From positions 1-7,256 of the forward strand of contig DOYB01000192.1 of assembly GCA_003518745.1 (NCBI GenBank): a stretch of 7,256 nt of DNA, given 5' to 3'. The notes beneath the pieces are model-generated. The model saw only the letters and a list, made by a program, of their open reading frames with translations, was not told the origin of the DNA and did not search any database. Source of the stretch: Selenomonas sp. (lineage in GTDB: Bacteria; Bacillota; Negativicutes; Selenomonadales; Selenomonadaceae). Positions 1 to 6,000 of the stretch are shown here, piece after piece (the first letter of the stretch is position 1; the number at the start of each line of letters is the position of its first letter). The position numbers and the translations under genes were made by a program.

Positions 1-898
1 TGATGACAGACCAGGGATTGTATATGTCCTTTTTACCAAATCGATAGCCATCATACCATCGCTTCAAATCCGTCAACTTGTCTTCTACTCCACAATCTGC
101 CATGAGTTTTACCGCTTCCTCTTGGGTAAATCCCATAGCATCACTATATGTATCGGACAAAACACTGCAGACATCCAGATTGTTTAGACCCGAGAAAATA
201 CTCTCTTTGGAAATCCTTGCCACCCCCGTCAAAATCGCGAAACCCAGAGACAGGTTGGTTTTCAGTGCAGTACCTAAGAAACCCCGCATGAAGTTCATAC
301 ACTCCGCATAATAACCTTTTTCCCAAGCTGAGAGGATAGGCGCATCATATTCATCCAATAGAAGAATTGGCTGGCGATGATGGTGCTTTTCCAGGAATTG
401 TATGAGGTTTGACAGGGAGAATTGCATATTTTCCGCTGTACAAGTTCCTTGCAAAATGCTCATGAAGTATTCTCGATCCTGCATTGACAGCGAGCCGCTT
501 TCGGAAAGATAGGAAAAGCGACTGTATAGCTGACGAAGGAGCTCCGAGACCTTTATCATCATAGAGGAAAAGGTATTGGAATGCGCGTCCTTCAAAGTGA
601 GGAACAATACTGGACGCGTCCCCTGTTCCCGCATATACCTCTCTCCGGAGGACTCAATGTCCAGCTCATGAAACAAAGCACGGTTCTCATCAGCTTTCTC
701 CATAGTGAAAAAGTATTGCAGCATGGAAAGCGTCAGTGTCTTACCAAAACGTCGCGGACGGGTGATGAGCGTGACATTGCTATGGCCATCCAGAAAATCC
801 TTGATGAACCTGGTTTTATCAACGAAATAGTATCCTTCCTCACGAAGTTTCTTAAAATCATCGATACCCACCGGCATTGGCCGTCTTCGCTGCTCCAA
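1..898 (-). CDS. AAA-ATPase-like / DUF1703 family protein (3' end outside window)
   Basis: An open frame of 299 codons runs off the left edge without a stop, so the C-terminus is missing. The N-terminal part matches the AAA-ATPase-like family (PF09820). Visible are the lead-in MPVGIDDFKKLREEGYYFVD near residues 8-27, a Walker A-like RPRRFGKT at 47-54, a Walker B-like ILLLDEYDAP around D182-E183, and the family signature WYDGYRFG at 281-288 followed by IYNPWS. Known members carry a C-terminal PD-(D/E)XK nuclease-like domain (DUF1703), which would lie outside the window. Their biological role is not settled. The start is TTG at 898: GGAGGT sits 7 bases upstream, while the in-frame ATG at 877 has no comparable ribosome site. 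The gene appears intact as far as seen. It has its own upstream region and is read in the same direction as the MATE gene, 148 bases away. Family assignment is firm; function is not. Confidence 0.88.
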   Translation of the reverse strand, partial: MEQRRRPMPVGIDDFKKLREEGYYFVDKTRFIKDFLDGHSNVTLITRPRRFGKTLTLSMLQYFFTMEKADENRALFHELDIESSGERYMREQGTRPVLFLTLKDAHSNTFSSMMIKVSELLRQLYSRFSYLSESGSLSMQDREYFMSILQGTCTAENMQFSLSNLIQFLEKHHHRQPILLLDEYDAPILSAWEKGYYAECMNFMRGFLGTALKTNLSLGFAILTGVARISKESIFSGLNNLDVCSVLSDTYSDAMGFTQEEAVKLMADCGVEDKLTDLKRWYDGYRFGKKDIYNPWSVI

Positions 899-932
899 TT
901 CTGCCACCTCCAACGAATTACTGATTGATTTC

Positions 933-938
933 AGTATA
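933..938 (-). promoter_or_regulatory. candidate -10 box for the AAA-ATPase-like gene
   Basis: On the minus strand the sequence TATACT lies 34 bases before the TTG start. No convincing -35 hexamer is found 16-18 bases further upstream (the region reads TTTCTC), so the promoter is only suggested. The spacing leaves room for a short leader containing the GGAGGT ribosome site. Confidence 0.35.
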
Positions 939-967
939 GCATAAAGGCTGTGAAAGAGAAAGCACAT

Positions 968-994
968 GCAGGCCGCACTCCGAAGAATGCCTGC
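968..994 (-). terminator. inverted repeat, possible terminator after the MATE gene
   Basis: GCAGGC at 968-973 pairs with GCCTGC at 989-994 across a 15-base loop. Read on the minus strand it lies about 50 bases after the MATE stop codon and is followed by a pyrimidine-rich stretch (TGCTTTCTCTTTC), not a clean U-run. It could end the efflux operon before the AAA-ATPase-like gene. The rest of 899-1046 holds a weaker bulged stem (GGCATAAG near the MATE stop with CTTATGGCC) and nothing else recognisable. Confidence 0.35.
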
Positions 995-1046
995 CGCGTA
1001 TAAATGATTAGGCCATAAGCATTACACTCGTAACATTCATTACGCC

Positions 1047-2402
1047 TTATGCCGTTCTGATACCACGGCTGTTTTTACGGGATGGGCCGTTCAAAAAGCC
1101 CCGTTGCTTGAAGCAATTTATAGCCATGAGCAATGCCAGAAGCTCTGCCACCGGTTGGGCAATCCATACACCGTTCAGCCCTAAAACCCTTGGAAGGAGC
1201 AAAAGACAGACAAGGAAACAAATAGAGTGCCACCCGGAAAGCAGCGCCGATGTCCTTCCATCGTTCAGAGCAGTGAACAGCGACGATGAGTAGGTATTGA
1301 ACCCCATAAACAGGAAACTCACCGCAAAAATGTGGAACCCATGCACGGCCATTTCATAGACCGCCGACACATTACCGGCAAATGCCGCAATGAGGGGACC
1401 GGCAATCATGAAACTCATCAGGAAAGTCACGGCAGCAAAGACTGAGATGATATGCAGGCTGCACTCGTAGATGCGCCGCACCTCTTTCCATTCCCCCGTT
1501 CCCTGACGGTAACTCATCAATGGCGCGATTCCCTCAGCATACCCCAGGTAAACAGCGGCCAATAGTTCCTCCGTATACTGGATTATGGAGGCTGCCGCCA
1601 CACCATCCTCCCCGACCAGTTCCATAAGGGTACGGTTCATTACTATGATTATAACGCTTCCGGCCAGCATAACCACAATCTCCGACATACCGTTGGACAT
1701 GGATTTTGTCACGATTTGCCAATTCTTTACGGGTGTAACTAAGCGAAGCGTACCCTTGCGCCAGATCCCGAAATAACCAAGCCCGATCAGTACAGACAGC
1801 GAATATCCTATACTTGTGGCCAGAGCCGCGCCTTCAATGCCCATCCCCCAGACAAATAGAAACAGATAGTCCAAAAGGACATTGACCGTCCCCCCAAGTA
1901 TTACGGAACACATAGAAAAACGCGGCCTGCCCTCAACCACGAAAAAGTTATCCAGCACCATTCCCGCCAGTATCAAGGGGGTTGCAATCAAAAGCGGCTG
2001 GAGATAGGCGCGGCAAAGCTCATAAACCCCGGCCTCTGCCCCCAAAAGCCGCAAAAGCGGCTCCTGCCAGAGAAGTCCCAAAACACAGAGGAGGCCGCTG
2101 CTTACCAGACAGAAAAGCACCAGCAGGGAAAAGCCTCCCCTTGCCTCACGCAATTTCCCTTCACCAATCAGGGAAGCCACCAAGGCACTGCCCCCGGTGC
2201 CTATCATTGTGGCAAGGGCAAGAGTGACACCAAAAACCGGCATTACAATATTAACGGCAGCTAAGGCTGAAGTGCCCAGTGCCTGAGACACGAAAATCCC
2301 GTCGATAATAAAGTAGATATTTACGAACACATAAGAAAGAATCGTCGGCCACGCGAAACCTATCAGCGAGGCGTGAGAGATTCTTCTTTCAAGTAATGAC
2401 AT
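1047..2402 (-). CDS. MATE-family multidrug efflux transporter
   Basis: This is a 451-residue integral membrane protein with about twelve hydrophobic segments, the usual length for MATE (MatE, PF01554) cation- or drug-coupled antiporters. Family hallmarks occur in order: GTGGSALVASLIGEG near residues 68-82, VEGRPRFSM before TM5, GIEGAALATSIGY around TM6, a second-half start at NGMSEIVVML, GYAEGIAPLMSYRQGTGEW in the second lobe, and GLNGVWIAQPVAELLAL near the C-terminus. The start is ATG at 2402, with GAGG 6 bases upstream. A TTG at 2414 in the same frame overlaps that ribosome site and is rejected. It lies 34 bases after the TetR gene and is very likely co-transcribed with it, so a drug-responsive regulator-pump pair is likely. 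Substrate cannot be read from sequence; cationic dyes and drugs are typical of the family. It appears complete and undamaged. Confidence 0.93.
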   Translation of the reverse strand: MSLLERRISHASLIGFAWPTILSYVFVNIYFIIDGIFVSQALGTSALAAVNIVMPVFGVTLALATMIGTGGSALVASLIGEGKLREARGGFSLLVLFCLVSSGLLCVLGLLWQEPLLRLLGAEAGVYELCRAYLQPLLIATPLILAGMVLDNFFVVEGRPRFSMCSVILGGTVNVLLDYLFLFVWGMGIEGAALATSIGYSLSVLIGLGYFGIWRKGTLRLVTPVKNWQIVTKSMSNGMSEIVVMLAGSVIIIVMNRTLMELVGEDGVAAASIIQYTEELLAAVYLGYAEGIAPLMSYRQGTGEWKEVRRIYECSLHIISVFAAVTFLMSFMIAGPLIAAFAGNVSAVYEMAVHGFHIFAVSFLFMGFNTYSSSLFTALNDGRTSALLSGWHSICFLVCLLLLPRVLGLNGVWIAQPVAELLALLMAINCFKQRGFLNGPSRKNSRGIRTA

Positions 2403-2436
2403 ACTGCACCTCAAAAAGTAAAAAAATCAGCCATTC

Positions 2437-2970
2437 CTACCTTGCGATGCCGCCCATGAGAGCACGCAGGATAGTCTTTTCCACTTCCCGTTTGGAGAGA
2501 TGGCCCCACAGGTATGACTCCAGCAGTCCCGTCACCAGACTGATAAAAACATCGCCGATGGCTCCGGCTGACAAGTCGAGAGTCAAAAGGCCCCGCTCCT
2601 GCCCCTCACGGAAGAAGGCCTCCAGGTCATCATAATAGGAATCCCACTCCTCTTCCCGAATCATGGCAAAAAAATCGTCCCGTCCTGTAAACAGCACATA
2701 GGTGCTGTTCCTGCAGTGTACGGCTGCCAATTCCTGCAAATCCCGCATATAATCCTCGTGAGGCCGCCGAAGAACCTGCCGGATTTCCGCAAAGACATGC
2801 CTCATACGTTCCACGATGGTAGCCTGCAAATTTTCCTTGGTTGAGTATATACGGTGCAGACTGGCCTTACTTATGCCGGCGCTTGCCGCCAGTTCCTGCA
2901 TGGTGCTGCCCGGATTTCTGACAAGCGCCATAGCAAGCTTTTCCAAAAGTTCTTCCCTGTCAAAAGCCAT
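2437..2970 (-). CDS. TetR/AcrR-family transcriptional regulator
   Basis: This is a 177-residue one-component repressor-type protein. The N-terminal helix-turn-helix is clear: STMQELAASAGISKASLHRI at residues 22-41, then YSTKENL, the classic TetR_N (PF00440) pattern. The remaining ~130 residues are helical and variable, as expected for the ligand-binding and dimer domain. The start is ATG at 2970 with GGGAG just upstream. The open frame extends to 3036, but that extension (MRKKKIQRHR...) overlaps the tail of the RND remnant in another frame and has no ribosome site. The gene begins 16 bases after the RND remnant's stop and is followed 34 bases later by the MATE gene, so it belongs to the same operon. 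The likely operator is the inverted repeat over the operon promoter at 4045-4068, making it autoregulated. That link is inferred from context. Confidence 0.9.
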   Translation of the reverse strand: MAFDREELLEKLAMALVRNPGSTMQELAASAGISKASLHRIYSTKENLQATIVERMRHVFAEIRQVLRRPHEDYMRDLQELAAVHCRNSTYVLFTGRDDFFAMIREEEWDSYYDDLEAFFREGQERGLLTLDLSAGAIGDVFISLVTGLLESYLWGHLSKREVEKTILRALMGGIAR

Positions 2971-2986
2971 TATTTCTCCCACTTTC

Positions 2987-3493
2987 TTATGGCATAGGCA
3001 GTACAGCCGATGCCTTTGTATTTTTTTCTTTCTCATTTTCCGCCGCGGTTCCCAGCCAACTATGCAGCAAAGAATACAAGCAGGGTATCACCACGAGAGT
3101 CAGAAGCGTTGATGTCACAAGGCCGCCCAGGATTGCATGAGCCATGGGAGCTCTTGCCTCCGCCCCCTGACCGATAGCCAACGCGATGGGAATCATGCCA
3201 AACATCATGGCCAATGTCGTCATCAGGATTGGACGGAAACGTACCCTGCCAGCCTCCACCAGTGCTTCTTCGCAGGATGCGCCCTTTGCCATACGCTGCT
3301 TGGCAAAGTCTATGAGCAGGATGGCATTCTTCGTCACAAGTCCCATAAGGAGCAGGATGCCTATGCCTGAAATCATGTTGAAATTGCTTCCGCACAGGAG
3401 AAGCCCCAGAAGCGCCCCGATAAAGGCCAGAGGCAGGGCCGCCATTATGGCGAAGGGCTCCGTCCAGCTCTCGAATTGAGCCACCAGAATCAT
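2987..3493 (-). pseudogene. RND (HAE1/AcrB-type) efflux pump, C-terminal remnant
   Basis: Only about the last 168 residues of a pump normally over 1000 residues long remain. They align by eye to the final transmembrane block of AcrB-like proteins: ILVAQFESWTEPF, then ALPLAFIGALLG, GLVTKNAILLIDFAK, RVRFRPILMTTLAMMFGMIP and GGLVTSTLLTLVVIPCLYSL, ending in a charged tail. The porter and docking domains and the first transmembrane half are gone. The 5' edge is fused out of frame to the adaptor gene at about 3490-3500. By chance or selection, GGAGG stands 6 bases before an ATG at 3493, so a 168-residue membrane fragment could still be made. It cannot be a working pump. The stop lies 16 bases before the TetR start. 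The frame itself is clean, which suggests the deletion is recent, or else an assembly collapse. Confidence 0.85.
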
Positions 3494-3995
3494 AATTTTC
3501 CTCCGCATCCGCCACATCAGCGAGGCTCACCTCCCTCTGTGTCACATTGGTTTCCATGCTCTGCTGAGAGACGGCCCCTATCTCGAACAGCTTCTGATTG
3601 CGCTGATAGTTGGTATCGATATTGTCAAAATTGACCCGTGCTTTACGGACACCATTCTCGGCAATCCTGAGATTGTTCTCCAGCTCACGGCTGTCTGTGC
3701 GGAAAAGTGGTTGCCCTGCATAAACCCTCTGCCCATTCTCCACATTGACTTCCTCCACCTGCCCCGAATAACGGCTGCTGATGATAGCTGAGGTCAAGCC
3801 CTCCACCGTTCCCGTCAGGCGCAAGCCGGTACTCCTTTCCACCATAGCAGCCCGTGCAGTGGAAACCGCCAAGGGCTGAAAGGCAGGTTCCACTTCCTTT
3901 GTCTCACCCGGCCTGTAAAGCAAAAGCCCCATAAACAGAGCCGCCACCCCAACCGCAAAAGAACGCCGCAGGGATACCCCATGCAAGAATTTCAT
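3494..3995 (-). pseudogene. RND periplasmic adaptor (membrane fusion protein), N-terminal remnant
   Basis: The first ~167 codons of an AcrA/MdtA-type adaptor are intact. There is an N-terminal hydrophobic segment at residues 11-27 (FAVGVAALFMGLLLY). The first half of the lipoyl/barrel-sandwich region follows (GTVEGLTSAIISSRYSGQVE with NVENGQRVYAGQPLF near 85-98), then a helical hairpin (LENNLRIAENGVRKARVNF ... YQRNQKLFEIGAVSQQSMET). After ADAEEN the sequence switches to RND pump DNA in another frame. The adaptor frame then runs on as nonsense to a stop at 3060 (311 codons in all). The second lipoyl half, beta-barrel and membrane-proximal domains are lost. The start is ATG at 3995 with GGGGAAG about 6 bases upstream. 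It is first in the operon, directly downstream of a strong promoter. A complete family member has roughly 350-400 residues. Confidence 0.85.
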
Positions 3996-4026
3996 AACTT
4001 CTTCCCCAAAAATGTCGTCTTTTTAT

Positions 4027-4055
4027 AGTATACTGTGATGGATAAAATAAGTCAA
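4027..4055 (-). promoter_or_regulatory. strong sigma-70/sigma-A promoter of the efflux operon
   Basis: On the minus strand a -35 box TTGACT (4050-4055) and a -10 box TATACT (4027-4032) are separated by exactly 17 bases. The predicted start falls near 4020, giving a leader of about 25 bases before the adaptor ATG. It is one of the best consensus promoters in the window and should drive the broken adaptor and pump pieces, tetR and the MATE gene. Confidence 0.75.
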
Positions 4056-4068
4056 TATAGTCTTATTT
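4045..4068 (-). promoter_or_regulatory. inverted repeat over the -35 box, candidate TetR operator
   Basis: AAATAAG at 4045-4051 and CTTATTT at 4062-4068 form a perfect 7-base inverted repeat around a 10-base spacer (24 bp in total). It covers the -35 hexamer of the operon promoter. Length, symmetry and position fit a TetR-family operator that blocks RNA polymerase, and the operon encodes such a regulator. Ownership is inferred. Confidence 0.6.
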
Positions 4069-4144
4069 GAATTTTCACCACATCAACTCTAAAATAACTA
4101 CACTACTCAATCCACCCGTAAAACTATATATAAGTGAAGAAATG

Positions 4145-4203
4145 AAAACATCCGCAGGTTTTTATGCCAAATATCTCATTGGTATAAAACCTGCGGATGT
4201 TTT
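4145..4203 (-). terminator. long hairpin, probable bidirectional terminator
   Basis: Arms 4145-4169 and 4180-4203 pair over about 24 bases (core ACATCCGCAGG with CCTGCGGATGT) with one bulged T and one G-U pair, and a 10-base loop. A-runs and T-runs flank the GC core on both sides, so either strand gives a stem followed by U residues. It lies 30 bases after the stop of the 169-residue gene on the minus strand and insulates that gene from the efflux promoter. Positions 4086-4144 between the promoter region and the hairpin show nothing recognisable. Confidence 0.8.
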
Positions 4204-4232
4204 GAATAATTCGATATGATTTGCACGCTAAG

Positions 4233-4742
4233 TCAAAGTGACGACACACTCTTCGACTTCGACTCTTTTGCATCAGCTTGCGATTCCGTTGGTATACTTG
4301 TCTGCGTATCTGTATTCGTTTTCGTTGCAGCCTTCGCCTTTGCTTTGGCTCTTGCGTAGAGCTGCGGATTGTTTTTTTCCAATTCCTTCATCTCCGCGTT
4401 GGACACTGTATGCCCCTGCATCATTTTCGAAGCAATTTGATTCAAACGAGCCATATCGACTGTCTTAGATTCTGCTCCTGCCGACTGTTGAGCTGATGCC
4501 ATTGACTGCTTTGAATAGACCGTCGATTCCGCACCTTCACTGTCCTTTGGCATACTCAATACCTTTACATTGGAGAGAGCCTTCTGCATTACACGCCCTT
4601 CACTTGAAATATCCGCGCTGTCCTTCGGGTTGAAATAGCTTTCCATTTCTGCTTCCCGCTTTTTTTGTTCAGCAGTGCTTACCTCTGAATGGTTCCCGGT
4701 TTTTGTCACATCCTGTTTTGGGGCATCATTCGTCACCTGCAT
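4233..4742 (-). CDS. hypothetical hydrophilic, probably disordered protein (169 aa)
   Basis: I do not recognise a named family. The protein has no signal peptide, no membrane segment, no Cys and no Trp, and is rich in Ser, Lys, Ala, Gln, Glu and Thr. Two parts look possibly ordered. One is around residues 41-60 (DSADISSEGRVMQKAL), loosely like the D-x-x-x-I-S-x-E-[AG]-[RK] helices seen in FlgM and other short flagella-associated proteins. The other is a helical stretch near 95-139 (LNQIASKMMQGHTVSNAEMK ... NNPQLYARAKAKAKAA). The tail from 140 is a Thr/Ser/Gln/Lys-rich low-complexity stretch. The start is ATG at 4742 with GAGGAGG about 8 bases upstream, a strong ribosome site that supports a real gene. 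It has its own terminator at 4145-4203 and its own upstream region, so it is monocistronic. Function unknown; the flagellar resemblance is weak. Confidence 0.75.
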   Translation of the reverse strand: MQVTNDAPKQDVTKTGNHSEVSTAEQKKREAEMESYFNPKDSADISSEGRVMQKALSNVKVLSMPKDSEGAESTVYSKQSMASAQQSAGAESKTVDMARLNQIASKMMQGHTVSNAEMKELEKNNPQLYARAKAKAKAATKTNTDTQTSIPTESQADAKESKSKSVSSL

Positions 4743-4795
4743 ACAATATACCTCCTCAACAACCTGAATTCAATATTTGTAAATCCGATGCCCTT

Positions 4796-4834
4796 ATGAT
4801 ACCATATGAATTATAATAAGTTAATACGGTATTA
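4796..4834 (-). promoter_or_regulatory. candidate promoter with palindrome upstream of the 169-aa gene
   Basis: On the minus strand TTAACT (4819-4824) and TATCAT (4796-4801) are spaced by 17 bases. An alternative -10 TATAAT lies at 4810-4815 but lacks a good -35. The 13-bp palindrome TAATACCGTATTA (4822-4834) overlaps the first -35 and could be an operator. The leader to the ATG would be about 50 bases. Which -10 is used cannot be decided. Positions 4835-4905, upstream of it, are AT-rich and hold nothing else recognisable. Confidence 0.45.
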
Positions 4835-4905
4835 TTTTGCTTTAAAAAGTATCATTAATCGTTATATTCACCCAAAGAGTTGATTTTACTCTTCCCGGAA
4901 ATAAA

Positions 4906-4949
4906 AAATGGTATCTCAGAGAGAATAAGTCCTCCTAAGATACCCATTT
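4906..4949 (-). terminator. rho-independent terminator of the DUF4405-like gene
   Basis: AAATGG-TATCT (4906-4916) pairs with AGATACCCATTT (4938-4949) with one bulged base. Read on the minus strand the hairpin starts 18 bases after the stop at 4968, and its last arm runs into CCATTTTTTATTT, a proper U-tract. The loop contains AGGAGGACTT, which resembles a ribosome site but precedes no gene. Confidence 0.75.
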
Positions 4950-4967
4950 GCTCACTAAACAGCCCTA

Positions 4968-5195
4968 TCATTTTATGAGCTTGCTGACTACCGCCTTAAT
5001 CCATGCTTTATGCCATACGATATGGATGACCAATCCCACGTACATGGCATAGCCGATATAAATATGTATATCACGGTACAGATGCCTTGCCTCCGTATGC
5101 CTTGGCACAAGCTGGAAGTCCAGAACGATCCCTGTAACAAGGCAAACCAATCCTAAAACAAGAAGTATGACATCTAATATAAACTTCTTCTTCAC
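4968..5195 (-). CDS. small two-helix membrane protein, DUF4405-like
   Basis: A 75-residue protein with two hydrophobic segments (about residues 6-28 and 46-62). It carries the DUF4405 (PF14358)-type pattern RDIHIYIGY followed by IHIVWHKAWI. Histidines H44, H58 and H62 sit at or near the second helix, and H33 and H38 in the loop. Relatives of this family resemble half of a cytochrome-b-type four-helix unit, so haem binding or partnership with an electron-transfer chain is possible but not shown. The start is GTG at 5195 (MKKKFILDVI), because GAGGTG stands 6 bases upstream. The in-frame GTG at 5204 overlaps that ribosome site. Length fits the short members of the family. It is followed by its own terminator and preceded by its own promoter, yet is read in the same direction as the flavodoxin 169 bases upstream. 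A redox role is suggested by that neighbour. Confidence 0.75.
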   Translation of the reverse strand: MKKKFILDVILLVLGLVCLVTGIVLDFQLVPRHTEARHLYRDIHIYIGYAMYVGLVIHIVWHKAWIKAVVSKLIK

Positions 5196-5229
5196 ACGAC
5201 TCACCTCTGGAAATTCATTATATGAACAA

Positions 5230-5262
5230 ATTATACCGCGAAAATGTGACAGAAGTGTTACA
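5230..5262 (-). promoter_or_regulatory. TATAAT box with adjacent CRP/FNR-type palindrome
   Basis: On the minus strand TATAAT (5230-5235) lies 34 bases before the GTG start at 5195. No good -35 hexamer is seen. In its place is the inverted repeat TGTGAC-N6-GTTACA (5245-5262, one mismatch between arms), whose 6-6-6 layout is typical of Crp/Fnr-family sites. Its centre lies about 30 bases before the expected transcription start, overlapping the -35 zone, which suits repression better than class II activation. A Crp/Fnr regulator is encoded about 850 bases away. The rest of 5205-5364 holds a small ATTGT/ACAAT stem and a CGGAA/TTCCG stem after the flavodoxin gene but no clear terminator. Confidence 0.55.
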
Positions 5263-5364
5263 ATTCATAAAAAAACTTTTCTTCACACTCTCTCGAATGG
5301 CATCATGGTTACCGGAAGCAAGTCCGATTCCGTGATTGTCCATAACAATTTTGATAAATCTTTT

Positions 5365-5913
5365 TCAATAAGCGCCTTTTTCCAAATACTTCTGTAGCAT
5401 GGCAAGTTTACGCTTCATTTGGGCTACGAATTCCGTAACCGCCTCCAGATCCGCCTCATCGGGATGGGAAGCAGCCCTTTCCCACCGTTGCCGCGCTTTT
5501 TCCCCTGCATGGGGATCGTCCGGGGCAGAATGCTTGCGCTTCTCAATCAGCGCAGGATTGATTTTACCCTGACAGCCGAAGGTACCAAGAATCTCGCAGT
5601 GCTCCCCAAGGAGATATGCCGCCCGGGCAAAGGCTGTTACCGCATGCTCGCTGCCGGGATCCGCTCCGTGGGTCTGGAACAGCACCACCTTGGCATCATG
5701 CACCTTCGGCAGGAAAGACATAGTTTGAGGATCCGGCCCACCCCGACGCAGCCAGTATCCGATTGCCACCACCTCATAGGAAGACAAATCCTCCGGCATA
5801 TCAGCAATGGGAAAAACATCCGCATCCCCCGCTGCCTTCGCCATGCGCTCCGCAATCATCCGCGTGTTTCCTGTGACCGTGGAATACAAAACAGCCCATT
5901 TCCCGTTTGTCAC
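5365..5913 (-). CDS. flavodoxin family protein (Flavodoxin_3, PF12641-like)
   Basis: A 182-residue soluble cytoplasmic electron carrier or FMN-binding protein. The FMN phosphate loop is at residues 11-17 (STVTGNT) right after beta-strand 1 (KWAVLY). Next come VVAIGYWLRRGGPDPQTMSF (49-68), KVVLFQTHGADPGSEHA (75-91) and LGTFGCQGKINPALIEK (109-125). These match the PF12641 subgroup, in which the aromatic G-Y/F-W and the T-x-G-A-x-P-x-S-E motif sit by the flavin. The C-terminus is an acidic/basic helix (ASHPDEADLEAVTEFV). The start is GTG at 5913; AAGGAG is 10 bases upstream, a little far, but there is no alternative start nearby. Some members of this subgroup work with reductases, for example beside bilirubin reductase, but no such partner is seen here, so no symbol is given. 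It diverges from the Crp/Fnr gene. Confidence 0.88.
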   Translation of the reverse strand: MTNGKWAVLYSTVTGNTRMIAERMAKAAGDADVFPIADMPEDLSSYEVVAIGYWLRRGGPDPQTMSFLPKVHDAKVVLFQTHGADPGSEHAVTAFARAAYLLGEHCEILGTFGCQGKINPALIEKRKHSAPDDPHAGEKARQRWERAASHPDEADLEAVTEFVAQMKRKLAMLQKYLEKGAY

Positions 5914-5960
5914 TTGGTATCCGCTCCTTCTGAATTTGATAATAGCTTTTCGTATGGCAA

Positions 5961-6000
5961 ATTATACGACATAAACTGCCATAATGAAAGCCATTTATGG
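5961..6000 (-). promoter_or_regulatory. flavodoxin promoter with overlapping inverted repeat
   Basis: On the minus strand TATAAT (5961-5966) is preceded by a weak -35 TTTCAT (5984-5989) at 17 bases. The inverted repeat CCATAA/TTATGG (5979-5984 and 5995-6000, 10-base spacer) covers that -35 box, so a regulator binding there would control the gene. The weak -35 hints that an activator may help. The binding protein is unknown; the divergent Crp/Fnr product is the obvious candidate, but this repeat does not look like the 18-bp site at 5245-5262. Confidence 0.5.

Noticed and set aside
581..928. Plus-strand 115-codon open frame
   Set aside because: It is antisense to the AAA-ATPase-like gene, lacks recognisable domains, and the minus-strand frame carries the clear Walker motifs.
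2971..3036. Upstream extension of the TetR frame (22 extra residues, MRKKKIQRHR...)
   Set aside because: It lies mostly inside the RND remnant's C-terminal coding sequence in another frame, has no ribosome site, and is not TetR-like. ATG at 2970 has GGGAG upstream.
3060..3493. Continuation of the adaptor frame beyond the junction as part of a 311-residue protein
   Set aside because: The residues after about 167 are out-of-frame RND sequence with no family features; the pump frame in the same DNA is clearly the authentic one.
4145..4203. Long inverted repeat as a miniature transposable element or REP unit
   Set aside because: There is only one copy in the window, no target-site duplication is visible, and its position 30 bases after a stop codon with A/T-runs on both sides fits a terminator.
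5326..5360. ATTGT-CCATA-ACAAT stem followed by a T-rich stretch on the plus strand, as a terminator
   Set aside because: The stem is only 5 base pairs and AT-rich, and no plus-strand gene ends there.
5280..5364. A short minus-strand open frame after the flavodoxin stop (tail ending MMPFERV)
   Set aside because: It has no usable start codon with a ribosome site and under 30 distinctive codons; it may be chance. It was considered as a flavodoxin frameshift tail, but the flavodoxin already ends at a normal length.
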